64,000 bases of DNA from NCBI RefSeq assembly GCF_004799035.1, contig NZ_MWIO01000030.1, positions 62,001 through 126,000 of the forward strand, read 5' to 3'. The notes under the pieces were generated by a model. It saw only the letters and a list, made by a program, of their open reading frames with translations, did not search any database and was not told the DNA's origin. Made by a program: the position numbers and the translations under genes. The stretch's first letter is position 1; every line of letters starts with the position of its first letter. This document shows positions 1-7,661 of the stretch, one piece after another. The stretch is from Rhodanobacter lindaniclasticus. GTDB lineage: Bacteria; Pseudomonadota; Gammaproteobacteria; Xanthomonadales; Rhodanobacteraceae.

Positions 1-1
1 C

Positions 2-232
2 GTCACCGCCAGGCAGGCGGGCGTCATGGGCCTCGTGGCCGGTGAGTCCGTCTGCTACATCGGCTGCCATCTGCTGGAAAGCTCGGGCGGCGATTGGGGC
101 TACAAGTCCCTCGATGAGTCCGTGCATCCGTACTACTACTCGTGCCCGCTGCGCTATCTCGACATGGCGCCGGTGCAAAGCCCCGAGTGGCGCGAGCGGG
201 TTCACCGCTTCCACGCGGGGCGCGCTGTCTAG
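2..232 (+). CDS. ICE accessory protein, 3' end only
   Basis: An open frame runs in from the left edge of the window and stops at 232, leaving 76 codons. The ATG at 26 is internal to the frame and need not be the start. The visible C-terminus is rich in Tyr, His and Cys, with the stretch SVHPYYYSCPLRYLDMAPVQ and a charged tail. I do not recognise a functional domain. Codon use matches the following ICE genes, and the position beside the 317 gene suggests a conserved accessory gene of this ICE family. Confidence 0.6.
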   Translation, partial: VTARQAGVMGLVAGESVCYIGCHLLESSGGDWGYKSLDESVHPYYYSCPLRYLDMAPVQSPEWRERVHRFHAGRAV

Positions 233-257
233 CGGCACGCATCTTCCTTCACCCAAC

Positions 258-276
258 CGGGGCGAGCACGGCCCCG
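258..276 (+). promoter_or_regulatory. Leader hairpin before the 317 gene
   Basis: Inverted repeat CGGGGC (258-263) / GCCCCG (271-276) with a 7-base loop, 41 bases before the next start codon. It is one of five comparable hairpins in leaders of this element (also before 1033, 2244, 2650 and 40079), each preceded by a pyrimidine-rich TTC(A)CCCA-like run. Confidence 0.5.
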
Positions 277-316
277 CGGGCTGTGGTTGCTCCTTCATTT
301 CCAAGAGGACATCACC

Positions 317-967
317 ATGCCTGCACCTTCTTCCGCGAAACCGCTGTACCGCATCGACGAATGCCCCGACCTCATGGCCGACGGTTGCGTCGGTGACGAG
401 CAGGGCAATCTCGTCTTTCTCTCGATCTGGGCGCGCGACACCGCCGTTCAGGAGTTCCTCGCCCGCCTGACCCTCGGCCGGGATGAACAGGGACTGGATC
501 AGTTCCACGTCATCACCGAGCAGGGCGCATCCATCTCGGTCTTCGTCGGCAACGTCGAGAACCTGGAAAAGCGCATCACCCGCGCCTATCGGCGAACGCT
601 GTTCGGTTCGCTGACGAACGTGTGGCTGTTCGATCGTCGCTGCGTGAAGCCAGACAAGGCCAACGCCAGCGCGCTGGCGCTTCTGCCCAGGGATTCCGCT
701 CACCGGCTCGACCGGCTGTGGACGCTGGTGCAGGACACCTGCCCGCTGCCACTGCTCGACCACTGGCGCGACACCGTGCTGGAGCTGTTGCAGACACGGC
801 GGATGCTGACCGGTCTTCCCTTGGCCCTCGGGCCGCTGGAAGGCCATCGGCTGGCCCTCGATGTCCCGGCGCTGACGAAGGCGTTGGGCGAGCTGATCCG
901 CAACGGCACCCTTGGCGCCACGCAGTACGAACTGGCCGCGAACGCACCGCTTCGGCGTGTGGCGTGA
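317..967 (+). CDS. Conserved ICE protein of unknown function (216 aa)
   Basis: The start at 317 is preceded by AAGAGGA at a good ribosome-binding distance; an in-frame ATG at 287 lies upstream of that site and is less likely. The protein is soluble, with no signal peptide or membrane segment. Its central part alternates hydrophobic strands and charged turns, and its C-terminal half is helical and Leu-rich. No catalytic motif is recognisable. It is monocistronic in appearance, with its own leader hairpin. It resembles the conserved hypothetical proteins that accompany the DUF6094 and helicase genes in related ICEs; function unknown. Confidence 0.8.
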   Translation: MPAPSSAKPLYRIDECPDLMADGCVGDEQGNLVFLSIWARDTAVQEFLARLTLGRDEQGLDQFHVITEQGASISVFVGNVENLEKRITRAYRRTLFGSLTNVWLFDRRCVKPDKANASALALLPRDSAHRLDRLWTLVQDTCPLPLLDHWRDTVLELLQTRRMLTGLPLALGPLEGHRLALDVPALTKALGELIRNGTLGATQYELAANAPLRRVA

Positions 968-978
968 GCCATCCCCAC

Positions 979-1001
979 GGGCATGCGCGCCGCGCGTGCC
1001 C
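979..1001 (+). promoter_or_regulatory. Leader hairpin before the DUF6094 gene
   Basis: GGGCATGCGCG (979-989) pairs with CGCGCGTGCCC (991-1001) with one G-U pair. It lies between the stop at 967 and the start at 1033, and is followed by a CTTCCCTCATCC pyrimidine run and the ribosome-binding site AGGAG. Confidence 0.45.
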
Positions 1002-1032
1002 GCCTTCCCTCATCCATCATCAGGAGAAATCC

Positions 1033-2142
1033 ATGGCACTCATGTTTCCGCGCCTGGCGCGCAATTTCATCCGTAACGGCTACTTCCCCACCGACGAGCC
1101 GACGCTGGAGCGGGCCTTGTCCGCACTGGCGCCGTCTCCCGGCTCCATGTCCATCCTCGATCCCTGCGCCGGCGAAGGCGTGGCGATTGCCGAAGCCGCC
1201 CACGCCCTCGGGCGCGAGCAGGTCCAGGCCTTCGCCGTCGAGTACGACGCTGAGCGTGCCCGCCACGCACGGCAACTGGTCGATCGCTGCATCCACGGTG
1301 ACCTGATGGACACACTGATCTCGCGCCAGTCCTTCGGGCTGCTGTGGCTGAACCCGCCGTATGGCGACCTGAGCAAGGACGTGAACGGCAACATCGGCTA
1401 TCAGGGCCAGGGCCGTGCGCGGCTGGAAAAGCTCTTCTATCAGCGCGCGCTGCCGCTGCTGCAGTACGACGGCGTGCTGATCTTCATCGTGCCGTCCTAC
1501 GTGCTCGACCCCGAGCTGGTCGGATGGCTGACGCGCCACTTCGCCGACCTACGCATCTACCGTGCGGTGGAAACGCAGTTCAAGCAGGTGGTGATCTTCG
1601 GCCGCAGGATTCGTCAGCGCGACCAGGCGTCGGAGTCGGTCAAGGCCGTGCGTGGTCTGCTGCTGCAGATCGGACAGGGCGACGCCGAAGCCGAGGAGCT
1701 GCCGCTCGAATGGCCGTTCCTGCCGTACACCGTCCCTGCCAGCCCGGCCGAGCCGGAGCACTTCTATCGCGTGACGATGGAGCCCGAGCAGTTCGCCGAT
1801 GAAGTCGGCCGGCTGCAAGGTCTCTGGCCGGCGCTCGATACGCACCTGGGCGCCGCGCAGCAATCGCTGCGTCCGCCCGCGCGGGCCTTGTCGCACTGGC
1901 ATCTCGCCTTGGCCTTGGCCGCAGGCGCGATCTCTGGCGTAGTGAAGTCCAAGAGCGGGCGCGTGCTCGTCGTCAAAGGTGATACCCACAAGGAGAAGAC
2001 CCTCCAGACGGAATACACCGAACGCGACGACGGCTCCGTGGCCGAGACGCGCATCCTCACCGACAAGTTCGTGCCGGTCATTCGTGCATGGGACTTGACG
2101 CTGGGCTCGCCTACGTGGGGCGAAGTGCTGACCATCCGCTGA
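1033..2142 (+). CDS. DUF6094-type N6-adenine methyltransferase-like protein
   Basis: 369 aa. It has the Rossmann methyltransferase signature DPCAGEG at residues 43-49 (SAM binding, motif I) and NPPY at 107-110 (catalytic motif IV of N6-adenine methyltransferases). The second half has no evident target-recognition repeat. The start at 1033 follows AGGAG. An upstream extension of the frame would overlap the previous gene and is rejected. Its place between small ICE genes and a helicase, without a nuclease partner, suggests a core ICE gene, perhaps modifying the element's own DNA so that it escapes restriction after transfer. That role is inferred; the fold and motifs are seen. Confidence 0.8.
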   Translation: MALMFPRLARNFIRNGYFPTDEPTLERALSALAPSPGSMSILDPCAGEGVAIAEAAHALGREQVQAFAVEYDAERARHARQLVDRCIHGDLMDTLISRQSFGLLWLNPPYGDLSKDVNGNIGYQGQGRARLEKLFYQRALPLLQYDGVLIFIVPSYVLDPELVGWLTRHFADLRIYRAVETQFKQVVIFGRRIRQRDQASESVKAVRGLLLQIGQGDAEAEELPLEWPFLPYTVPASPAEPEHFYRVTMEPEQFADEVGRLQGLWPALDTHLGAAQQSLRPPARALSHWHLALALAAGAISGVVKSKSGRVLVVKGDTHKEKTLQTEYTERDDGSVAETRILTDKFVPVIRAWDLTLGSPTWGEVLTIR

Positions 2143-2184
2143 TCGCTGTTCCCTGACGGTTCGCCGTCGCTTTCATCCACCCAC

Positions 2185-2202
2185 CGGGGTCACGTTGCCC
2201 CG
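2185..2202 (+). promoter_or_regulatory. Leader hairpin before the 2244 gene
   Basis: CGGGG (2185-2189) pairs with CCCCG (2198-2202). An alternative pairing of GGGG (2205-2208) with CCCC (2217-2220) follows at once, so two exclusive folds are possible before the AAGGAG ribosome-binding site. Confidence 0.4.
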
Positions 2203-2243
2203 ATGGGGTGCCGTGGCCCCTTCTTCCAGAAGGAGAAACCACC

Positions 2244-2549
2244 ATGGCACTCGCAGTCCTCAACCTCGCGTCACAAGCACGCTTTTCGCCAGGGCAGGTG
2301 GTCATGACCGCCGGCGTCGACGAGCTGGTCCGACAGGGCCGGCTCAACCCCTCGCCGTACCTGCGCCGCCATCTTCATGGCGATTGGGGCGACCTGGACG
2401 ACAGCGATCGACGGCAGAACGACGCCGCGCTGAAGTCCGGTGAGGATCGTCTGTTCTCGTCCTACCAGGTCACGCGCGACCTGAAGCTCTGGATCATCAC
2501 TGAATGGGATCGCAGCGTCACCACGCTGCTGCTGCCCAGCGAATACTGA
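2244..2549 (+). CDS. Small conserved ICE protein (101 aa)
   Basis: The start follows AAGGAG eight bases upstream. The protein is soluble and acidic, with a conserved-looking core (residues ~33-60: arginine-leucine turn, HGDWGDLDDSDR) and a C-terminal strand ending in LLLPSEY. It resembles the short proteins that related plasmids and ICEs carry beside helicase genes, sometimes labelled as restriction-modification related without evidence. No catalytic residues are recognisable. It lies between the DUF6094 methylase and the helicase, each with its own leader hairpin. Confidence 0.75.
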   Translation: MALAVLNLASQARFSPGQVVMTAGVDELVRQGRLNPSPYLRRHLHGDWGDLDDSDRRQNDAALKSGEDRLFSSYQVTRDLKLWIITEWDRSVTTLLLPSEY

Positions 2550-2591
2550 TCCGCATCCCGCGGTCTCGCGCCGCTTCATTCTTCCCACCCA

Positions 2592-2630
2592 GGGGCATGT
2601 CACCGCCCCGTGAGGGAGGTGACATGCCCC
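2592..2630 (+). promoter_or_regulatory. 13-bp perfect inverted repeat before the helicase gene
   Basis: GGGGCATGTCACC (2592-2604) is exactly mirrored by GGTGACATGCCCC (2618-2630) with a 13-base spacer. The right arm ends 19 bases before the start at 2650. As RNA it would make a strong hairpin just ahead of the ribosome-binding site TTGGAG; as DNA it is long enough for a dimeric regulator. Confidence 0.65.
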
Positions 2631-2649
2631 ATTGCCTTGGAGCATCACC

Positions 2650-4923
2650 ATGTCCCTCGATCTCGAAACCGTTCCCGAAACCGCTGTGCAGGGCGACCTG
2701 CTCGAAGCGGCCGCTTCACCCCTCACGCTCAGCCTGCAGGACTTCGTAACGGAGTTCGGCGACGAGTTGCTCGATTCGCTCAACCGTGCCAATCCGCCGG
2801 TCTACACCGGCCAGGTGCGGGTGCATCGGCAACTTATCCTCGCCGCGCTTAAGCGCAAGCTGTTCCCCGCGCAAGCCGATGTGGTCCATGCCGTCACCGA
2901 GCTGCTGGTCGACCGCGGCGAACGCGCCGCGATCGTCAACGGCGAGATGGGCTGCGGCAAGACGACGGTGGGTATTGCCACCGCCGCCGTGCTCAACGCC
3001 GAAGGCTACCGCCGCACCCTGGTGCTCTCGCCACCCCACCTGGTCTACAAGTGGCGGCGCGAAATCCAGGAGACGGTGGCCGGTGCCAAGGTCTGGGTGC
3101 TCAATGGCCCGGACACGCTGGTCAAGCTGCTGAAACTGCGCGAGCAGTTGGGCGTGCCGGCCCAGGGCCAGGAGTTCTTCGTCCTGGGCCGCGTGCGGAT
3201 GCGGATGGGGTTCCACTGGAAACCTGTCTTCGTTCGACGGCGCACTCCTCACGGCGACGTGGGGGGCTGCCCGGATTGCGGGCATGTCATCACCGACCTC
3301 GACGGCGAGCCGATCAACCCGGTCGAACTCGAAGCCGAAGAGTCCCGCCGCAAGTGCAGCCACTGCCATGCACCGCTGTGGTCCTTGATCCGTCCCAGAG
3401 GCCTGTCCGCCAGCGACCAGTCCTCGACCGTGCTCAAGGCGCTGAAGCGTATTCCAACCATCGGGGAAGTCACCGCGCAGAAGCTGATGCAGAAGTTCGG
3501 CGACGCTTTCCTTGCGTCGATGCTCGGGGACAACATCCACGAGTTCATCAACCTGATGGATGGCAACGGCGAGCTGGTCTTCTCGGACCGGCAAGCCCAT
3601 CGCATGGAACGCGCGATGGCCAACATGGAGTTCGGCTTCGGCGAGGGCGGCTACCAGCCTTCCGAGTTCATCAAGAGGCAGCTTCCCCAAGGCACGTTCG
3701 ACCTGCTCATCGCCGACGAGGCGCACGAGTACAAGAACGGCGGCTCCGCTCAGGGCCAGGCCATGGGGGTGTTGGCGGCCAAGGCGCGCAAGACGCTATT
3801 GCTCACCGGCACACTGATGGGCGGCTACGGCGACGACCTGTTCCACCTGCTGTTCCGAGCCCTGCCGGGGCGGATGATAGAAGACGGCTACCGGCCGACC
3901 AAGAGCGGCAGCATGACCTCGGCCGCGATGGCGTTCATGCGCGATCACGGCGTGCTCAAGGACATCTATTCCGAGAGCACCGGCACGGCGCACAAGACGG
4001 CCAAGGGCACCAAGGTATCGGTGCGAACGGTCAAGGCGCCGGGGTTCGGTCCCAAGGGCGTGCTGCGTTGCGTCCTGCCGTTCACAGTCTTCCTCAAGCT
4101 GAAGGACATCGGTGGCAACGTGCTGCCGCCCTACGACGAGGAGTTCCGCGAAGTCGCGATGGACACGGCGCAAGCCGCGGCCTACCGCGATCTGGCGGGT
4201 CGGCTGACCCAGGAGCTGAAGCAGGCCCTGGCGAAGCGCGACACGACGCTGCTCGGTGTAGTCCTCAACGTGCTGCTGGCCTGGCCGGACTGCTGCTTCC
4301 GGTCGGAGACAGTGGTGCATCCGCGCACGCGCAACACCTTGGCGTTCGTTCCGGCTCAGTTCAACGAGCTGGAGGTGATGCCCAAGGAGCGCGAGCTGAT
4401 CGAGATCTGCAAGCAAGAGAAGGCAGAAGGTCGCAAGACCCTGGTCTATTCGGTCTACACCGGCACGCGCGACACCACGTCGCGTTTGAAGGTGCTGCTG
4501 GAGCAGGAAGGCTTCAAGGTGGCGGTACTGCGCGCGAGCGTGGATGCCTCCCGCCGCGAGGACTGGATCGCCGAGCAGTTGGACCGTGGCATCGACGTGC
4601 TCATCACCAATCCCGAGTTGGTGAAAACCGGCCTGGACCTGCTGGAGTTCCCGACCATCGTGTTCCTCCAGTCGGGCTACAACGTGTATTCGTTGCAGCA
4701 GGCCGCGCGGCGCTCATGGCGCATCGGCCAGAAGCAGCCGGTGCGCGTGATCTACCTCGGCTACGCCAACTCCTCGCAGATGACCTGCCTGGGGTTGATG
4801 GCCCGGAAGATCATGGTGTCGCAAAGCACGTCGGGCGACGTGCCGGAGTCCGGGCTCGATGTCCTGAATCAGGACGGCGACTCGGTGGAGGTGGCACTGG
4901 CACGGCAGCTTGTCACGGTCTGA
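2650..4923 (+). CDS. SNF2/DEAD-like superfamily 2 helicase with internal zinc ribbon
   Basis: 757 aa. Helicase motif I (GEMGCGKTT) lies near residues 98-106, the DEAH box at 356-359, and a SNF2-like motif VI (RRSWRIGQ) near 687. Between the two RecA lobes is a four-cysteine zinc ribbon (CPDCG ... CSHCH), followed by a segment resembling a helix-hairpin-helix (TIGEVTAQKLMQKFG). The start at 2650 follows TTGGAG; an in-frame ATG at 2632 lies inside the preceding inverted repeat and is less likely. Related ICEs carry this helicase beside the DUF6094 gene. Its job, perhaps remodelling or processing element DNA, is not established. A terminator follows. Confidence 0.85.
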   Translation: MSLDLETVPETAVQGDLLEAAASPLTLSLQDFVTEFGDELLDSLNRANPPVYTGQVRVHRQLILAALKRKLFPAQADVVHAVTELLVDRGERAAIVNGEMGCGKTTVGIATAAVLNAEGYRRTLVLSPPHLVYKWRREIQETVAGAKVWVLNGPDTLVKLLKLREQLGVPAQGQEFFVLGRVRMRMGFHWKPVFVRRRTPHGDVGGCPDCGHVITDLDGEPINPVELEAEESRRKCSHCHAPLWSLIRPRGLSASDQSSTVLKALKRIPTIGEVTAQKLMQKFGDAFLASMLGDNIHEFINLMDGNGELVFSDRQAHRMERAMANMEFGFGEGGYQPSEFIKRQLPQGTFDLLIADEAHEYKNGGSAQGQAMGVLAAKARKTLLLTGTLMGGYGDDLFHLLFRALPGRMIEDGYRPTKSGSMTSAAMAFMRDHGVLKDIYSESTGTAHKTAKGTKVSVRTVKAPGFGPKGVLRCVLPFTVFLKLKDIGGNVLPPYDEEFREVAMDTAQAAAYRDLAGRLTQELKQALAKRDTTLLGVVLNVLLAWPDCCFRSETVVHPRTRNTLAFVPAQFNELEVMPKERELIEICKQEKAEGRKTLVYSVYTGTRDTTSRLKVLLEQEGFKVAVLRASVDASRREDWIAEQLDRGIDVLITNPELVKTGLDLLEFPTIVFLQSGYNVYSLQQAARRSWRIGQKQPVRVIYLGYANSSQMTCLGLMARKIMVSQSTSGDVPESGLDVLNQDGDSVEVALARQLVTV

Positions 4924-4936
4924 TCCATGTGCTCAT

Positions 4937-4970
4937 GCCGGCGGCCCCTCGGGGTCGCCGGCTTCTTTCC
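4937..4970 (+). terminator. Rho-independent terminator after the helicase gene
   Basis: GCCGGCG (4937-4943) pairs with CGCCGGC (4956-4962), extended inside by CCCC/GGGG around a two-base loop, and is followed by TTCTTTCC. It isolates the helicase gene from the SIR2 cargo gene. Confidence 0.75.
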
Positions 4971-5028
4971 ACGGCCCTTCGGGGCTGCCTTCTGTTAGGT
5001 TATCTTCGATCTCTTTATGAGGCGGGTA

Positions 5029-6237
5029 ATGAACAAGAACGGTAAGCAGAGGGCATTGGTCGTGATGGGGGCCGGAGCCTCGGTGGAGCTGGGCATCCCC
5101 GCTACGATTGGATTCGGGAATCTTATCGATGACGCCATCAAGGCCGACAAATACTGTGCCCATGTGGGAGGAACGGAGGTCTATTTCGACATTCGAGACA
5201 AGTTGCGCACCTACTATGCCAGCGAGGCCGAAGCCCACTTTGAGCGCATCTATCACGTCATGCACGAACTCAGCCAGTTGCGCGCAAAGCAAGGCGCGGT
5301 TCCCAAGTTCCTACCCGTGATGTATCCGTTCCTGGGCACCGCTGTGACGCACCCTGAGCAAGCACTCAAGGCCGCCTGCAGCGCGATGCTTGATTTCATC
5401 TATGCGAAGGTCTCGGAAGTCTGCGACAACCCAGCCCTACCATTGAATCCCTTGTCTGCGTTCTTCGAGGTGCTGGAGCAGCAGTACGTCCCTCGCGTGT
5501 ACACGACCAACTACGATGATTTCGTCGCCCAGGCGACCCAAGGGCGCTACTTCACCGGCTTTACGCAGCGACATGGCGATCACTCGGACTTCGACGGAAA
5601 GGCTTTCTGGGCGGAGTGGGGCAAGCCGGCCTTGTTCCATCTACACGGATCAGTCCATATGGGATTCTCCGTGCCCGGCGAGCATCAGATCGGTGACATC
5701 GTTTGGTTCGATGACAAGGCCGTGGCACGTCGGCAAGCCAGATTCAATGGCTCGGGCGTTGACAGGATGGATGGCACCCACGTCGAGCGGGGCGCGATCA
5801 TCACCGGATTGGACAAACTCGGCCGCCTTCAGCAGTCGCCCTATGCGTTCTACTACTCGGCGCTCAACCGGGAGGCCATGGAGGCAGACCTGATTCTGGT
5901 GCTAGGCAGCGGGCTAGCGGATCTCCATCTGAACACGTTCCTGAAGGCTGCCCGGCGTGCCAGACCCGACGTGCCGATTCTCTACGTCGGCTATTGGGGG
6001 CGAGAGGCGCTGGACTTCTACAGCACCATCCATTTCGAGTTGGAAGATCGTGACATCGCGCTGTTCCATGAACTAGGCATCGATCTGGTAAACGTCGCTG
6101 AAGCACGCTTCAAAGCGGACGACGGCTGGACTGTGGATGCCCGTGGCAAAGCGGCGGTGTGGGCTGATGGCTTCCAATCGTTCCTCCTTGCACCAGAAGC
6201 ATTCACGAAGGTATTGCTGAAAGTCGCTGCCACGTAG
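5029..6237 (+). CDS. SIR2-family (SIR2_2-like) protein, putative NAD-consuming defence effector
   Basis: 402 aa. The NAD-binding glycine motif MGAGAS is at residues 13-18. TTNYDD is at 159-164, matching the conserved T(T)N(Y)D of the family. FHLHGS at 203-208 holds the expected catalytic histidine. A late LGSGLADLHLN motif closes the Rossmann fold. There is no transmembrane segment and no second effector domain, so it is a stand-alone SIR2 protein. The start at 5029 is preceded by GAGG; 5017 is an alternative. SIR2 proteins of defence systems deplete NAD+ on phage or plasmid sensing; that role here is inference from family and location. Its codon use is less GC-biased than the flanking ICE genes, consistent with cargo. 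Confidence 0.85.
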   Translation: MNKNGKQRALVVMGAGASVELGIPATIGFGNLIDDAIKADKYCAHVGGTEVYFDIRDKLRTYYASEAEAHFERIYHVMHELSQLRAKQGAVPKFLPVMYPFLGTAVTHPEQALKAACSAMLDFIYAKVSEVCDNPALPLNPLSAFFEVLEQQYVPRVYTTNYDDFVAQATQGRYFTGFTQRHGDHSDFDGKAFWAEWGKPALFHLHGSVHMGFSVPGEHQIGDIVWFDDKAVARRQARFNGSGVDRMDGTHVERGAIITGLDKLGRLQQSPYAFYYSALNREAMEADLILVLGSGLADLHLNTFLKAARRARPDVPILYVGYWGREALDFYSTIHFELEDRDIALFHELGIDLVNVAEARFKADDGWTVDARGKAAVWADGFQSFLLAPEAFTKVLLKVAAT

Positions 6238-6364
6238 GTACCTGTCCAGGGCAACGATTTCTTGACCCACCGCACTAATCGGTCGGCGTCCAGTTCCCTT
6301 TGTTTGCTGCCAGCGCTCGTCACGGCAGCGATGGTGACGGCTCCACATTCTGGGGAGCCGAACC

Positions 6365-6931
6365 ATGCGACTGTTCGCCCGTTTTCGTAGCCCTCCCACA
6401 ATCTACGGCGCGATAGCCAGCTCCGTCCTGGCCGCCGGCTGCGCCACGACCGCCACGCCGTCTGTGCCAGCGGTGCCGGCCGCATCGCCAACCGCCGTCG
6501 CGCCGGAGCCAGGTTTCGTTCCGGTGGCCCGCTACGGCCGCTACACCCTGGTCGAGCTGGTGCCGGAGCCCGCGCAGCGTGATCTCTTGCAGCAGGCGGT
6601 GGAGGTCTCGATTCCGCCCATGCTCGATGCCAGCGTGGGCGATGCCATGCGCCATGTGCTCCTGCGCTCGGGCTACCGGCTCTGCGATGCGGCCGAGGCC
6701 GCCGCGCTCTACGCGCTGCCGCTGCCTGCCGCACACCTGCGCCTGGGCCCGCTGATGCTGCGCGATGCCTTGCTGACCCTTGCCGGCCCGGCCTGGGAGC
6801 TGTCGGTCGATGACTTGAGGCGCCAGGTCTGCTTCAGCCGGCACGGTGCTCCCACCTTCCTTTCCGCTGACCCGCCCGGCACCGCCACGCCCGTGCCGGA
6901 CGCCGACCGGCCCGAGGAGATGCAGCCATGA
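6365..6931 (+). CDS. PilL N-terminal domain lipoprotein of the ICE transfer region
   Basis: 188 aa. The N-terminus has a signal peptide with lipobox AAGC, so the mature protein starts at about Cys26 and is anchored in a membrane. After a low-complexity Ala/Pro/Val linker the folded part shows the periplasmic pattern of the ICE PilL family (paired repeats with YRLCDA and a final FSRHG). The start has GGGGAG upstream. It opens transfer block A and overlaps the next gene by 4 bases. In this ICE family PilL is linked to type IV pilus or mating-apparatus assembly. Confidence 0.85.
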   Translation: MRLFARFRSPPTIYGAIASSVLAAGCATTATPSVPAVPAASPTAVAPEPGFVPVARYGRYTLVELVPEPAQRDLLQQAVEVSIPPMLDASVGDAMRHVLLRSGYRLCDAAEAAALYALPLPAAHLRLGPLMLRDALLTLAGPAWELSVDDLRRQVCFSRHGAPTFLSADPPGTATPVPDADRPEEMQP

Positions 6932-7575
6932 CCTTTCCCCAAGCGCCATCCGAGCGCCATTCCCGCACGCGCTGGCTCAAGATCGCCGCAGCCTTCTGGC
7001 TACTGCTCATCAGTGCCGTGGCACTCATCAACAGCGTCGGCCTGTCGCGGCTCGCCGAACAGACCCAGGGCAGCGCACAGGATGCGCAGGTCAACGCGCT
7101 GGGCCTGCGCGTGGCCGATCTCGAACAACAGGCCGATGCGGACAAGCGCCGGCCGGCGCCGATCAGCCAGGCCGAATTCGCCACCGCGCGGCAGGCGCTG
7201 GACAAACGGATGACGCGTCTCGAAGAGGCCGATGAGGCGAAGGCTCTGGCCATCGACCTGCAGACGCTGCAGGCGCGCGTGAACGCAATCGAAACCCGCC
7301 TGGAGAAGGCCCGGCAGGTGGCATCCGCCGCTCGCCCGCGCATTCCGGTTGCGACGAAGCCCAAGGTGCCGGAGCCGCCGTTCCGGGTGCTGGGCGTGGA
7401 GCTGCGTGGCGGCGAGCGCTTTCTGTCGATCACCTCCACCGCCGCGGCCTCGCTTGCGGGCGCCCGGCTGCTGCGCCAGGGCGATGCCGAGGGCGGCTGG
7501 CAACTGCAGTCCATCGAGGCGCAGGCCGGCGTGTTCCAGGTGAACGGCCAGACGCAGCGCGTTGCGGTGCCGTAG
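6928..7575 (+). CDS. ICE transfer-region membrane protein with coiled coil and PilP-like C-terminus
   Basis: 215 aa. One transmembrane helix lies near residues 18-40. A heptad-rich coiled coil spans ~50-125 (VADLEQQ, RMTRLEE, VNAIETRLEK). The C-terminal domain of about 65 residues (FRVLGVELRGGERFL to the end) resembles the PilP/type II secretion C-type periplasmic fold. Topology is probably cytoplasmic N-terminus, periplasmic C-terminus. It is translationally coupled to the PilL gene by ATGA overlap and precedes the PFL_4693 gene. Likely a structural part of the transfer apparatus. Confidence 0.75.
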   Translation: MTFPQAPSERHSRTRWLKIAAAFWLLLISAVALINSVGLSRLAEQTQGSAQDAQVNALGLRVADLEQQADADKRRPAPISQAEFATARQALDKRMTRLEEADEAKALAIDLQTLQARVNAIETRLEKARQVASAARPRIPVATKPKVPEPPFRVLGVELRGGERFLSITSTAAASLAGARLLRQGDAEGGWQLQSIEAQAGVFQVNGQTQRVAVP

Positions 7576-7583
7576 GAGGTGCC

Positions 7584-7661
7584 ATGACCCCCACGCTCAC
7601 TTCGTTCGCAGCCCCCCGAGGGGGCTTCAGCCTCCTTGAGGCGGCTCGGCGGAGGCTGACC
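7584..7661. repeat. Intergenic palindromic repeat of betaproteobacterial type
   Basis: The 86-base gap between two transfer genes contains CGCTCACTTCGTTCGCAG, then the hairpin GCCCCC(7611-7616)/GGGGGC(7620-7625), then CTTCAGCCTCCTTGAGGCGGC. This arrangement resembles the CGCT(C/T)ACTTCGTTCGC...CCCCCGAGGGGG intergenic repeats I recall from Comamonadaceae and Alcaligenaceae. It happens to keep an open frame with the next gene from an ATG at 7584, but the signal peptide and ribosome-binding site at 7662 argue against use of that start. Confidence 0.45.
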
